Positions 1 to 9,132 of a DNA stretch of 64,000 nt are shown piece by piece. The position numbers and the translations under genes are program-made. Origin of the DNA: Leptonema illini DSM 21528 (GTDB lineage Bacteria > Spirochaetota > Leptospiria > Leptospirales > Leptonemataceae); assembly GCF_000243335.1 (NCBI RefSeq), contig NZ_JH597773.1, positions 686,489-750,488 of the forward strand. Direction: 5' to 3'. Numbering within the stretch: the first letter of the stretch is position 1; each line of letters opens with the position of its first letter. The notes below the pieces were generated by a model. The model saw nothing but the letters and a program-made list of their open reading frames with translations. It made no database searches and was not told the origin of the DNA.

Positions 1-1712
1 TCAATCTGAGCCTGGATGCTATCGCGCGCCTCGGCCGAACTGTTCTTGCGGGCGCGGAAATCACGCAGGTTCAGCTCCATCTCCATGCGTCGCTGCTTCT
101 CTCGCTCAATTAGAAGAAGCAGCTCTTTGCGTTTCTCGTTCAAGGAACGTATCTCGATCTGGCTTTTCTCGCGACGCTCATCAAGCTCTTTCATGCGTCG
201 ATCGATCTCGTCCTTGCGCGAAAGCAGACCGGTTTCGCCAAAAAAAAGATCGCGGAACTCTCCTTCGATACGCTGATATTCGTCAAATTCAGAAAGCACG
301 TCAGAAAGGCGGATCTTCGCAAGCAGCTTCGTCGCCGCGGTCGCATCGCCGGCGTTCAATTTCGCAAGGGCATCGTCGGCCAGGCCGGCCTTTGTCTGTA
401 GCTGCGAGCGAATCGACTCGCCCACCTTGCGTCGTTTCTGCTCGCCTTCGCGCAGATCTTTCTGCCGATTCTCGATGCTGACGATGAGGTCTTCTGTTAT
501 AGAACGCAGCTCTTCAAGAAGGGACTTCTGCTCGCGATCCAACCCTTCGATTTGCTGAACCAGCTCTTCTTCTCTTACAAGAGTAAGACGGTATTTCTCT
601 TCATGCCCCTGCAGCGCCTCGCTGCTCTTGCCGATGGCCACCTGAATCGTATCGATCTCCTGACCGAGATCGAGAACAAGCTGCAACGACTCCTGAAGCT
701 TCTTCTCGATGGAGGCATGAAACTTCTTCTCGCCCTTAAAGCGATCGCGAATCTGTTCGAGCTTTCCCCGGCGGTCTTCGATATGCGTGTCGATTTCAGT
801 CAGACGTTGAACCAGGGATTCGATCTGACCGATGGACTGATGATACTCGCGATCGAGATTCTGCATCGATTCCAGGTCGGCCTGATTGCGTTTCTCGAGT
901 TCTTCGGCCTCAAGCTCGCGTGCGGTGATCTGTTCGAAGATCTGGTTCTTCTTTTCAAGAAGCTCGCGCAGCTTCTCAGCCGCCTTCTTTTCTTTCTCTT
1001 TGAGATCGACATGCTTCAGGTAACGCAGGTTCACGTCATGTAAATCGAGGCGCTCTTTCAGCTTCAGATACTCGCGCGTCTTACGGGCCTGTTTATCAAG
1101 ATGCGATAGTTCCTTTTCTTTCTCGCGCAGGATGTCGTTCAGACGCAGCATGTTCTGCCGCGTATCTTCGAGCTTCTTCTGCGTTTCCATCTTCTCGGCC
1201 TTGAAGCGCGAGATGCCGGCCGCCTCGTCGAAAAGCGATCGACGTTCTTCGGGCGATGCCTTGAGAATCTCAGACATCCGACCCTGCTCCATGATCGAAT
1301 AGGCCGTCTTACCGATGCCCGTATCCATGAGCATCTGATCGATCTCCCGGCGCGTCGCCCGCTTGCCGTTCAGGATGTATTCGCTGGGTGAACCCGGATA
1401 GATGCGACGACCGATCGCCACCTCGTCCATATCAAGCGGCAGGCCGCGATCGACGTTATCAAAGATGATTTCCACTTCGGCCATACCGGCCGGCTTGCGC
1501 GTCTCTGCTCCGAGAAAGATCACGTCTTCCATGCTTTTGCCGCGCAGAGCCCTGCCGGACTTTTCGCCCAGCACCCAGCGCACCGCATCGACGATATTCG
1601 ACTTGCCGCATCCGTTCGGACCGACGATGGCCGTCATACCGTCTTGAGGACTGACAACGGTTTCGTCGGCAAAAGACTTGAAGCCGACCATTCTGATCTT
1701 TTTAACACGCAT
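1..1712 (-). CDS. smc: Chromosome segregation ATPase SMC, 5' part (cut by window edge)
   Basis: SMC is the ATPase core of condensin, which compacts and segregates the chromosome. Read on the minus strand, the frame opens MRVKKIRMVGFKSFADET and carries the Walker A motif GPNGCGKSNIVDAVRWVLG near residue 30, followed by the GRRIYPGSPSEYILNGKR block and the QGRMSEILKASPEERR/LFDEAAGIS block typical of SMC heads. From about residue 170 the sequence is charged heptad coiled coil that runs off the window at base 1, so the hinge and C-terminal head are not visible. The ATG at 1710-1712 is the natural start because family homology begins there. A plus-strand reading frame inside it at 552-1043 is a shadow. 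Confidence 0.95.
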   Translation of the reverse strand, partial: MRVKKIRMVGFKSFADETVVSPQDGMTAIVGPNGCGKSNIVDAVRWVLGEKSGRALRGKSMEDVIFLGAETRKPAGMAEVEIIFDNVDRGLPLDMDEVAIGRRIYPGSPSEYILNGKRATRREIDQMLMDTGIGKTAYSIMEQGRMSEILKASPEERRSLFDEAAGISRFKAEKMETQKKLEDTRQNMLRLNDILREKEKELSHLDKQARKTREYLKLKERLDLHDVNLRYLKHVDLKEKEKKAAEKLRELLEKKNQIFEQITARELEAEELEKRNQADLESMQNLDREYHQSIGQIESLVQRLTEIDTHIEDRRGKLEQIRDRFKGEKKFHASIEKKLQESLQLVLDLGQEIDTIQVAIGKSSEALQGHEEKYRLTLVREEELVQQIEGLDREQKSLLEELRSITEDLIVSIENRQKDLREGEQKRRKVGESIRSQLQTKAGLADDALAKLNAGDATAATKLLAKIRLSDVLSEFDEYQRIEGEFRDLFFGETGLLSRKDEIDRRMKELDERREKSQIEIRSLNEKRKELLLLIEREKQRRMEMELNLRDFRARKNSSAEARDSIQAQI

Positions 1713-2092
1713 TGTTCAAGGAAGCCCGTATCATCGATTTCATTCGTATGGAATCTTTTCTTTTCTATTTCTTTTGATAGCGTACCCGCTTTTCGGCGGG
1801 CCGCCATTGCAACAGCCAATCACGATATGGCCATTCCGTGAGTTTTCACCGACCTGGATCAGGCTCGACTGAGCGGGCGAGCCGTCAAGCTCAGAAGCCC
1901 GACCAATCGACCAATTCGACCGCTCATCATTTCTTCCTCAGCACGCATTTTTTTCTTCCGTATCACGAATATGTCCCGTATTATGTCACATATCTGGGAC
2001 ATAAAGTCGCCGAAGCGTTCCCGGTTTCTTTCGGAGTCTTTTCGAGCCTTATTCTTTATAGAAGCCACTGTTGAGATAGCCGAAATAGAAAA
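1713..2092. other. Divergent intergenic region smc / Maf-like gene
   Basis: About 380 bases lie between two divergent genes with no convincing gene. It should hold the promoters of both. A small hairpin (CCCGC 1785-1789, GCGGG 1796-1800) has no T-tract. The only other notable structure is the inverted repeat at 1971-2002, described separately. Confidence 0.6.
1971..2002. promoter_or_regulatory. Inverted repeat with ATGTCCC arms (candidate operator)
   Basis: The arms ATGTCCC (1971-1977) and GGGACAT (1996-2002) are perfect complements spaced 18 bases apart, with a further related ATGTCAC at 1983-1989 between them. The site lies about 90 bases upstream of the Maf-like gene start, where an operator or activator site would sit. 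No regulator can be named from the sequence. Confidence 0.35.
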
Positions 2093-3913
2093 ATGGATAC
2101 TGCAAGCATACTGAAGCGAAAGCCTTATTTGCATTCCCTTTTCGCAGGGGCAGGGACTTTTTACCGCTTTGAGACGGCACGAAGCGGCGAACGATTCGTC
2201 GTCGGATCGCGCCCGCTTGCCTCTCGCTTTGCTCCAGGCGATGAGGCGTCGCGGATGCTTGCCGCTTACAGGCCGCAGCGCATCCTTGTAGTTTCCGGAG
2301 CCGGCAATCCGCTTGTGATCGAACGATTGCTACGGCTCAGATCAGAGACGCAAATCTGCATTCTTATCGATCACAGACAGGAGCTTCTGCGGTTCCTGGT
2401 TAACGAAGATGCCGCTGTTCGCGAATTCGCCGCCACGCCGAACTGTCATATCTTTTCGCCTTCCATGCTCGACTCTCTGTGGAGTTACCTGGCCGGCCTG
2501 CCGGTGGACGGGTTTCGCGGCGTAACCATGATCCGTCATCCGGGCAGCATGTCTGACGACCCTTCTTTCTATAGAGAAGTCGAAGGTCGGATTCACGGAT
2601 TTCTGAAATCAGGGTTAAGCGACCTTCTTACAAGATTTGAATTCGAATCGCTGTGGCTGCGCAACACGCTTCTCAATCTGCGCTTCCTGCCGCCGCACGA
2701 TTCCGTTCGGGAGCAATCGCCCACGCCGCAATCCGGCTCATCCCCGGAACGATCGACTCAGCTTCCCGCATCGCCCGCTCTGCTTGCGCACTGGCAGGGC
2801 TGCTGGAAGGGTCCGGCTCTGCTTGTCGGCGCCGGGCCGTCGCTGCGCGAATCCCTGCCGCTTATCAAGGCGCTCGCACCGCACTGTCTGATTGTCGCCT
2901 GTGATACCGCTCTCAAGCCTCTTCTGCGTAGCGGCATCCGTCCGCAGATCGTTCATGTGCTCGATGCCCAGCCGCATACACTGCTTCATCTGCGCGGCGA
3001 AGATTTAACCGATACCGTAATCTTTGCCGATCTTGTCGTTCATCCTCATCTGCCCGAGAAGCTGCGTGCTCCGTTTGTCTTCTCGACGACGGCGAAATAT
3101 TACTTCGACGCAGCGGGGCGCTCCGTGCAGCTACAGACGCCGGGGGCCGCTCTTGCGCAGATGCAATGTGGAGAGATCGGTTCATTACAGTCCGGCGGTT
3201 CGGTGGCCACGTCGGCCTTTGATATGCTGCGTTTCTTAGAGGCGTCGGCGATTCTTCTCATCGGAACGGACATGGCGTGGACGCATCGCCAGCTGCACTG
3301 CGTGAGCACGCATCATTACGAGAAATGGGCCGGTACGCAGCATCGCCTGCAGAGCCTCGAGCATATCAATGAATCTCTGATGCAGCGACGGCAGCTGCAA
3401 CCCGTCGAATCGGTGAACGGAGGCAGCACTTCAGGCGACCATGTTCTTGATCTCTACCGTCACTGGTTTGAAGAGAGCATCGGCAATCTGCCCGATCTTC
3501 CTGTATGGAATCTCACGGCAGACGGCGCTCTTATTAACGGGGCCTATCGTCCGGCCGCGCTGGATTCGCAGTCCGTGCTTGCAGAGTTGCGAGATCGACG
3601 ACTGCTTTACAACGGCTCCGCTCAGCGTATATTTGCCGAAGCTCCGCCCGTAACCGAAAGACGCTCTGACATTCTGAATGCCTTCGCCCGCGACCTCGCT
3701 GAGTTCTTTTCAACAGAGCCTACCGACGAGACCCTATCAGAGTTCTTCGATCGTTATCCAGATGCCCTGGCCCTGCGCAAGAAGGCCGACTCATATATAA
3801 AACGCAATGCCGATCGGTTAACAAAGGAGCGCCGACAGGCCGTCATGCAGAAATATGTCGGCCGGGAGGTGCGACGACTGCGACGCTGGATGTACGGTAG
3901 ATCAGGGGCCTGA
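2093..3913 (+). CDS. Maf/DUF115 family protein (motility accessory factor-like)
   Basis: 606 residues. The central block from about residue 239 (GPALLVGAGPSLRESLPL, then IVACDTALKPLLRSGI and IVHVLDAQP) is the signature of the DUF115/MptE-like fold found in Maf proteins, which in other bacteria transfer nonulosonic acids to flagellin. A later segment (LLIGTDMAWTHRQLHCVSTH, about residue 386) also fits the family. The N-terminal 230 residues resemble the variable Maf N-terminal region. The gene stands alone and overlaps the 3' end of the convergent lipoprotein gene by 12 bases. A role in glycosylating a flagellar or surface protein is inference from the family; the glycan and substrate are unknown. 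Confidence 0.8.
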   Translation: MDTASILKRKPYLHSLFAGAGTFYRFETARSGERFVVGSRPLASRFAPGDEASRMLAAYRPQRILVVSGAGNPLVIERLLRLRSETQICILIDHRQELLRFLVNEDAAVREFAATPNCHIFSPSMLDSLWSYLAGLPVDGFRGVTMIRHPGSMSDDPSFYREVEGRIHGFLKSGLSDLLTRFEFESLWLRNTLLNLRFLPPHDSVREQSPTPQSGSSPERSTQLPASPALLAHWQGCWKGPALLVGAGPSLRESLPLIKALAPHCLIVACDTALKPLLRSGIRPQIVHVLDAQPHTLLHLRGEDLTDTVIFADLVVHPHLPEKLRAPFVFSTTAKYYFDAAGRSVQLQTPGAALAQMQCGEIGSLQSGGSVATSAFDMLRFLEASAILLIGTDMAWTHRQLHCVSTHHYEKWAGTQHRLQSLEHINESLMQRRQLQPVESVNGGSTSGDHVLDLYRHWFEESIGNLPDLPVWNLTADGALINGAYRPAALDSQSVLAELRDRRLLYNGSAQRIFAEAPPVTERRSDILNAFARDLAEFFSTEPTDETLSEFFDRYPDALALRKKADSYIKRNADRLTKERRQAVMQKYVGREVRRLRRWMYGRSGA

Positions 3914-4966
3914 GACGCAACGGACGGCGGCCGTGCCCGTCTTTCCCGAATCAGAGTAGCTTCCACCTGTATCAAAATTGATGGCCAGGGCGTTCAGCAT
4001 GGATGAAGGGCTCGTCGTAGAAGACCAGAAAATGCCCGAGGTATTCGGGAAAGCCGACGCGTCAATCGCCGGAAACTCAGCCAATCGCAGTAGGGTCTCT
4101 AACTCCTGGATTGCCGGCAGGCGCCACCGACGACCGTCTTTGTTCAGGTTGTGGCAGTATTGTAAAGCGGAGGTCCAGTCCACAGCAGAAGGCGTGCCTG
4201 TACAGGCCTCTGTTTCATTCTGCCCTGCCGCACAGCGCGTGAAGACAAGTCCCGTATCGGCATCGCGAACTACACCTCCCGCTATTACAGCGAAGTTACC
4301 CGGATTGATAGAGGCGCCACTTACACAACGAATAGAATAGCCCGTACCGGACGTATAACTCATACCATAGTTGAAATCAAGGTACAGTGCCATTCCACCG
4401 GTCGTGCTCTCAGACCAAACTGGAACGGCTGCTCCGCCTGGAAAGGCTACCGTATCATAGTACGGTGGGGCCATTACATGAATCACCAGCGTTTTCAGAT
4501 CGCGAATTGTCGGCACATGCCAGTCTGTCAATCCGCCAAACTGCCGGCTATTCAATGCGCTGCAATAACTCCGAGCAGTGGCAAGATCCGTTCCAACAGC
4601 GGGGCCGACACATGTCGATGTATTATCGGGACTGCCTCCGGTGCCCAGCAGGCAGCTCGTCCAGATCAATCCTGTTCCGTAGTCGATCGTAACCAGATCG
4701 CCGTTTGATTTCTGAATGGGAGCGCTGATAGACCGCGGCTTTGGTACTCCGACATAATCGGCATCCTGACCTGGATAAAGAGCGTTCTGGCAGGATACAG
4801 CGCTGCCCGTATCATAGCACTGGTTCTGCCCGGAATCAACGACGCGTCCCTGAGTCATCGCTCCGAATAAAAAGCCGATTCTCTCCAGGTCTTTCGAGAA
4901 ATCAGCTTCTGCGCTGCAACCTGCGAGTAGAGAGAGGAGCGTCAGCATAACGGAAAAAGAGCGCAT
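3902..4966 (-). CDS. Lipoprotein with two DUF1566 domains
   Basis: 354 residues. The N-terminus is a lipoprotein signal peptide with lipobox LLAGC, placing the lipidated cysteine at residue 17. Two DUF1566 (Lcl-type) repeats follow, roughly residues 95-215 and 225-350. Each has the typical order: an IDYGTGLIWTSC or DADTGLVFTRC opening, A-x-x-YC-x-x-LN, a WHVP or WRLPAIQEL turn, and a WSESTT or WSSTTSP end. Such proteins are usually surface exposed, often with paired cysteines; function is generally unknown. The gene is monocistronic and tail-to-tail with the Maf-like gene. Confidence 0.85.
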   Translation of the reverse strand: MRSFSVMLTLLSLLAGCSAEADFSKDLERIGFLFGAMTQGRVVDSGQNQCYDTGSAVSCQNALYPGQDADYVGVPKPRSISAPIQKSNGDLVTIDYGTGLIWTSCLLGTGGSPDNTSTCVGPAVGTDLATARSYCSALNSRQFGGLTDWHVPTIRDLKTLVIHVMAPPYYDTVAFPGGAAVPVWSESTTGGMALYLDFNYGMSYTSGTGYSIRCVSGASINPGNFAVIAGGVVRDADTGLVFTRCAAGQNETEACTGTPSAVDWTSALQYCHNLNKDGRRWRLPAIQELETLLRLAEFPAIDASAFPNTSGIFWSSTTSPSSMLNALAINFDTGGSYSDSGKTGTAAVRCVSGP

Positions 4967-5086
4967 ACTTACTGGGACGGCCTGCTCGGAAAGAATGGCG
5001 TTTTTTTTCCACGAGAGCCTTCGAAATTGTTAAGATAGCGTCTCAAGAGCAATTAGAAAGGCAGCCATAATGGTAGCCAGCTCCTC

Positions 5087-5689
5087 CTACAGGTGCCGCA
5101 ACGCCAGACGGATGAGCTCCGATGCAGAAGCTCCGGGAGCCTCAGAGCGAGCAAGCAGAAGCGCCTTCTGCACCTGCGCCTCTTTATAGCCGAGCTGGAC
5201 TAACGCCTGCTCGGCAAGCTCCGTCTCTTCGTCGGCGGCCGGCTTTTTCGTTTTCTGCTCTTCGGAGTCGAGAAGCTTGCGAAAGCGCTCTTTCTTCTGG
5301 TTTACCTCGAAGACAAGGCTTTCGGCCGTCTTCTTGCCGACGCGGGGGATGCGCGAAAGGGCGGCTGCATCGCCGCGCTCACAGAGATCAAGAAGGCCGC
5401 TCAGATCAAGATGTGAGAGCACCGAAAGGGCAAGCACGCTGCCGAATCCCTTCAGCGAAAGGATGGCGCCGAAAAGCTCTCGCTGCGAGGGCTGAAGAAA
5501 TCCGTATAACCTTTGCTCTTCGGACGTGAAAAGATGATAGATATGCAGAAAGTGCTCGGCATCTTTTTTCTGCTGTAAGAATTCAAAAACATTCAGCGGA
5601 ACGTTAACCTCATATTCGACGGAGCCGGCCAGCAGATAGACGCGTGACGCTCCGAAACGCTGCACCACTCCGCGAAGGCCCGATATCAT
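5087..5689 (-). CDS. ruvA: Holliday junction branch migration protein RuvA
   Basis: 200 residues, the normal length for RuvA. RuvA tetramers bind four-way junctions and load the RuvB motor. The sequence starts MISGLRGVVQRFGASRVYLL (OB fold), has helix-hairpin-helix elements in the middle (KGFGSVLALSVLS and IPRVGKKTAESLVFEV), and an acidic linker leading to a C-terminal domain (LVQLGYKEAQVQKAL) that binds RuvB. Its ATG overlaps the stop of ruvC (ATGA at 5686-5689), so the two are translationally coupled. ruvB lies about 17 kb away in another operon. Confidence 0.96.
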   Translation of the reverse strand: MISGLRGVVQRFGASRVYLLAGSVEYEVNVPLNVFEFLQQKKDAEHFLHIYHLFTSEEQRLYGFLQPSQRELFGAILSLKGFGSVLALSVLSHLDLSGLLDLCERGDAAALSRIPRVGKKTAESLVFEVNQKKERFRKLLDSEEQKTKKPAADEETELAEQALVQLGYKEAQVQKALLLARSEAPGASASELIRLALRHL

Positions 5690-6162
5690 GCGATCACTCC
5701 GGGCAGCGCCGAACCGGCTATGGCGCAGGCGATGGCATCGACCACGTCATCGGGACGAATCGGTTCTTTGATATCAAGCAGGCGCTCGACCATGATGCGA
5801 ACGTCTTCTTTGGAGGCCTTTCCGCTTCCTGTTACGGCAAGCTTTACCTGCGCCGCCGTCGGCTCGATCACCTCGCATCCCGTAAAGCCGGCGGCGGCAA
5901 GCACGACGCCCCGAGCCTGAAAGACGCCCTCCGCCGTCGTCATGCTCTTGCCGGGATGAAAACGTTCGAGCACCATACGCTTCGGCATGAGACGCGAAGA
6001 GACGGCCATGAGCTGGTCGAATATGCGGTAGAGTCTTTTCGATAGCGGATCTTTACCCGACGTCTCGATCAATCCGTATTCAAGCAGGGTTAACGATCCC
6101 TTCGTATCGATGACGGCCCAGCCCGTCCGCCCGTAACCGGGGTCCACTCCAAGAATACGCAT
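5686..6162 (-). CDS. ruvC: Holliday junction resolvase RuvC
   Basis: 158 residues, matching RuvC. This endonuclease resolves junctions held by RuvAB. The RNase H-like fold is clear: ILGVDPGYGRTGWAVID supplies the first catalytic Asp (residue 6), VLERFHPGKSMTTA the Glu, and DDVVDAIACAIA the C-terminal acidic pair. It sits 12 bases downstream of yebC and overlaps ruvA by 4 bases, giving the common bacterial order yebC-ruvC-ruvA. Confidence 0.96.
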   Translation of the reverse strand: MRILGVDPGYGRTGWAVIDTKGSLTLLEYGLIETSGKDPLSKRLYRIFDQLMAVSSRLMPKRMVLERFHPGKSMTTAEGVFQARGVVLAAAGFTGCEVIEPTAAQVKLAVTGSGKASKEDVRIMVERLLDIKEPIRPDDVVDAIACAIAGSALPGVIA

Positions 6163-6174
6163 CTTGATACTCTC

Positions 6175-6927
6175 TTACGAGAGCGCCTCCATGATCTCGT
6201 CGCTCATCTGCATGTTATGATATACGGCCTGAACGTCGTCATGGTCTTCGAGCAGCTCAAGCAGCTTCATCGTCTTCGAGGCCTGTTCGGCGTCCACAGG
6301 CACCTCTGTGCCGTCAAGAGGCAGATACTTGATGCCCGACTCCTGAATCTCAAGGCCTGCCTTAACAAGGGCCTCGTTCACCGAGGCGAAATCGGCGGGA
6401 GCGGTCAGAACTTCAAAGCCGTCTTCGTCGACGCGCACGTCTTCAGCGCCGGATTCTATGGCAAGCTCCATAAGGCGGTCTTCATCGACGGCCTTTTTCT
6501 CGATGAGGATCTGTCCCTTCTGCATGAAAAGACGGGTGACGGCGTTCGATTCGGCAAGCGAGCCTCCGAAGCGATTGAGCATACTTTTGATTTCGGGCGT
6601 GGTGCGGCTCTTCTTATCGGTCATGGCCTCGACGATGACGCCGACTCCGCCCGGCGCATAGATCTCATAAAAGACGTCTTCGTAGGTAAGGCCTTCAAGT
6701 TCACCAGCGCCTTTCTTGACCGCACGCTCTATCGTATCGGTCGTCATGTTTGCCGATCGCGCCTTCGTCATGGCGATGCGCAGACGTGGATTGGCGTCAG
6801 GGTCTGAGCCGCCCAGCCTGGCGGAGACCATCAGCTCCTTCGAGAGTTTGGTAAAGATGCGTCCGCGGCGACGGTCCGCTCCGTCCTTACGATGTTTGAT
6901 ATTCGCCCACTTCGAATGTCCGGCCAT
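6175..6927 (-). CDS. yebC: YebC/PmpR family protein
   Basis: 250 residues from the ATG at 6925-6927. The start is fixed by the family N-terminus MAGHSKWANIKHRK and by a purine-rich GAGGGG seven bases upstream; the same frame stays open about 117 codons further upstream but with unrelated residues. YebC proteins are described as transcriptional regulators and, more recently, as translation factors that relieve stalling at proline stretches. Family marks include GGSDPDANPRLR, YEIYAPGGVGVIVEAMTD and the C-terminal YLPL segment. It precedes ruvC by 12 bases and follows the YciO-like gene by 124. Confidence 0.95.
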   Translation of the reverse strand: MAGHSKWANIKHRKDGADRRRGRIFTKLSKELMVSARLGGSDPDANPRLRIAMTKARSANMTTDTIERAVKKGAGELEGLTYEDVFYEIYAPGGVGVIVEAMTDKKSRTTPEIKSMLNRFGGSLAESNAVTRLFMQKGQILIEKKAVDEDRLMELAIESGAEDVRVDEDGFEVLTAPADFASVNEALVKAGLEIQESGIKYLPLDGTEVPVDAEQASKTMKLLELLEDHDDVQAVYHNMQMSDEIMEALS

Positions 6928-7051
6928 GTGCCCCTCGACTGTAAAGAAATGCGTCTCAGAGCCGGCCGGCGTCGGGGACCGGATCTGAACCGTAAAGAAA
7001 CAGATCGGTAACGGGCATCTATCTGGCAAATGCTTTTCAGCCGGAACGCTC

Positions 7052-7678
7052 TCAATCCTCGTCAGCGAGATAATCGAGGTCGTCGATGGGGCCGATGCCG
7101 GAGCGGATGAGCTTGAACTGATCGCCCTGCCCGTCAAGGATCGTCGTGTATTCGTTCTTGCGCGGACCGGCATCAAGCACGGCCTCAACCTGATAGCCGT
7201 AGATATCTTCAAGGGTTTCGGGCGAGGTGACGAAGGCCTCGACCTCACGCACGGACGTCGATACAAGCGGCACATCAAGCTGCTTCATCAACTCGATATG
7301 CAGAGGATGATCGACGATACGAATGCCCACCTCTTTGCGCTTGCCCATGCCGCGGCGATCCATGTCTTTGCTTGCCGGCAGAATAAACGTATAAGGGCCG
7401 GGCGTATGTTGCTTCATGAAGCGAAAAACGTAGTCGGGGATGTTCTTCGTAAAAAGGCCGGCCATCGAGATATCACGACAGAGAAGCGAAAGCGGCTGTT
7501 TCTCTGACATATCCTTGATGCGATACAGCGACGATATGGCCTTCGGATGCTCCAGATGGCAGATGAAGGCGTATACGGTATCGGTCGGAACGATATAGAT
7601 CGCTCCGCGCGAAAGGCCGTCCAGCACCTTCTGGATCGTCCGCTTTTCCGGATTCACCGGATGACAGGGAAGGATCAC
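7052..7678 (-). CDS. YciO/TsaC-type threonylcarbamoyl-AMP synthase family protein
   Basis: 208 residues if the GTG at 7676-7678 is used. I prefer it to the ATG at 7795 because GAGGAG lies just upstream, the length then matches YciO proteins, and the start falls 16 bases after the preceding gene instead of overlapping it by 100. The Sua5/YrdC fold is visible: GAIYIVPTDTVYAFICH, YRIKDMSEKQPLSLL, TPGPYTFILPA, then VGIRIVDHP and PLVSTSV. The STSV block replacing the SAN motif points to the YciO branch, whose activity in tRNA t6A synthesis is weak or uncertain. It is the fifth gene of the pdxJ to ruvA run. Confidence 0.85.
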   Translation of the reverse strand: MILPCHPVNPEKRTIQKVLDGLSRGAIYIVPTDTVYAFICHLEHPKAISSLYRIKDMSEKQPLSLLCRDISMAGLFTKNIPDYVFRFMKQHTPGPYTFILPASKDMDRRGMGKRKEVGIRIVDHPLHIELMKQLDVPLVSTSVREVEAFVTSPETLEDIYGYQVEAVLDAGPRKNEYTTILDGQGDQFKLIRSGIGPIDDLDYLADED

Positions 7679-7694
7679 GATTGCTCCTCTTCGG

Positions 7695-8426
7695 TTACAT
7701 CGTGCTTGATCGGCCGACGGCGTCAATCGCTTCTGCAGCCATTCTCGCGGCAGTCGGACGATCCTCTTCGCGAAAAAGGACGGGAATAAGATCATCCACC
7801 GTCGGCTTCGAATGGCCCGGAATCTCGAACGACGTAGGCCCGCAATCCTGACAGAGACGCAGCCGGACCAGACGCTCCATCAGCGCCGGAGCCGCCTTGA
7901 GGACGCTTGCCGTGTCGCCGATGGCCTCGACTAAACGATAGAACATCGCATCGCCGATGATGCGCGTATACACCAGAGCGTCGCCCTCAGCGATATGCAG
8001 CGCCATCGTTTGCCAGCCTTTACTGCCATGCCTTTCGGCCTCTTCTTTATTAGCCTCTTTCTCTTTCGCACGACAGTCATACGACTGACATATCGTAGTC
8101 CCATAAAACGACGCATTCTGACTGTTCGGACGGCCGGTGCGTAGCGGATGAATCAGGCAGCCGGCACGCCCCTCTTCGATCCATCCGACGAAAGGACAGA
8201 CATAGACCGTCGCATCATAACGTTCCAGCGATGCCTCGATCTCTTCTCGGGCAGAACGATAGGCGACAAGCGAGGCATGATCGGCCCTCCCTGCATCGGG
8301 ACATTGAGAGGTGCGCTCCGATAAAAGATCGCGCAGCTGTTCTGCGCGCAATCGCAGGTTCAGCGTTCCGCAACAGGCGACGCAGGAGCTTTCATTCTGA
8401 CACATCGACATGCATTTCAAGCTCAA
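7695..8426 (-). CDS. Cysteine-rich protein of unknown function
   Basis: Up to 243 residues; starts at 8426, 8411 or 8405 are possible, the first overlapping the upstream gene by 35 bases. It has about eleven cysteines: CxxCCG at residues 15-20, VCPFVGW, GCLIHP, TICQSYDC and LCQDCG. The CxxCC and CxIHP pattern resembles the putative zinc- or iron-chelating YkgJ-type domain (PF03692), which is a resemblance and not an assignment. No signal peptide or membrane segment is seen, so it is probably cytosolic and metal- or cluster-binding. It lies between an unknown gene and the YciO-type gene downstream of a CHAT protease. Confidence 0.7.
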   Translation of the reverse strand: MSLKCMSMCQNESSCVACCGTLNLRLRAEQLRDLLSERTSQCPDAGRADHASLVAYRSAREEIEASLERYDATVYVCPFVGWIEEGRAGCLIHPLRTGRPNSQNASFYGTTICQSYDCRAKEKEANKEEAERHGSKGWQTMALHIAEGDALVYTRIIGDAMFYRLVEAIGDTASVLKAAPALMERLVRLRLCQDCGPTSFEIPGHSKPTVDDLIPVLFREEDRPTAARMAAEAIDAVGRSSTM

Positions 8427-9126
8427 ACAAGGAGGATTTCAGCATCCCCTCTTCAAAAGAAAATCCGTCTGACAGATCGATCAACATCTTTCGTGAAGGA
8501 ACATAAACACAGAGATGATGAGCGAAGGATTCGAGCTCTTTCTCAAGCGACGAAACCCTTGCATACGCGGGAAGAATGCGAATCGTCGACGTCTTCTGCC
8601 CGCGAAAGAGGATGGCCGGCCAGGCCGGGCCCGTATTCTGAAAGTACTCCACCCGCCCGAGAAGCGACAGGTCGACGAAAAGGTTTTCCAGTAGATATTG
8701 AAATGTGATGAGATAGGAGAGCTGCTCGGCCTGGTTATCCGCAGTATCGCTCGACTCAAAGAAGCGAATGATTTCGATCATCTTCACGATGTTGTCGCGA
8801 TGAAGCAGAAGCGGCTGCACAAGCCCCGGCAGACGGCCTTCAAGATTCAGGACGTGCAGACGACGGGCGAAGCGATGGATATGAGCGGCGCAGCTTTCAT
8901 AGTTACCGTCCTTCCACTGTGGCTGCTCTCCTTTCAACGCAAGCTTGCGATACAGACCAAAAAGAAGTCCGCCGGTGAAAGACATCATCCAGAGGAAGCT
9001 GCTGCGCAACAGCTTGAAGGCAGACGGATCGGGAATACCCGTCTGTTCCTGCGCCTCTACAAAACGAGCATAATGCAGGGCGACGGGAAGCGGATAATCC
9101 TCAAGAACCCGTCGAACGTTGAGCAC
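8392..9126 (-). CDS. Unknown protein, CHAT neighbour
   Basis: 244 residues of no recognised family. It is predominantly helical by eye, with one hydrophobic stretch around residues 44-62 (SSFLWMMSFTGGLLFGLY) that could be a membrane or amphipathic segment, and a second half rich in aromatic and leucine residues (LSYLITFQYLLENLFVDLSLL). It begins 6 bases after the CHAT gene stops, and its 3' end overlaps or touches the cysteine-rich gene, so the three are probably cotranscribed. CHAT proteases often act on or with products of adjacent genes, so this is a candidate partner or substrate; that is inference only. Confidence 0.65.
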   Translation of the reverse strand: MLNVRRVLEDYPLPVALHYARFVEAQEQTGIPDPSAFKLLRSSFLWMMSFTGGLLFGLYRKLALKGEQPQWKDGNYESCAAHIHRFARRLHVLNLEGRLPGLVQPLLLHRDNIVKMIEIIRFFESSDTADNQAEQLSYLITFQYLLENLFVDLSLLGRVEYFQNTGPAWPAILFRGQKTSTIRILPAYARVSSLEKELESFAHHLCVYVPSRKMLIDLSDGFSFEEGMLKSSLFELEMHVDVSE

Positions 9127-9132
9127 GCTTCG

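Noticed and set aside
552-1043. 163-codon open frame on the plus strand inside smc
   Set aside because: The minus-strand smc frame explains the region; the plus frame has no homology and lies opposite coiled-coil codons.
6928-7278. Upstream extension of the yebC frame by 117 codons
   Set aside because: Homology and a good ribosome site start at 6927, and the extension overlaps the upstream gene.
7679-7795. ATG-started extension of the YciO-like gene
   Set aside because: It would overlap the preceding gene by 100 bases; a GTG with GAGGAG gives the family length.
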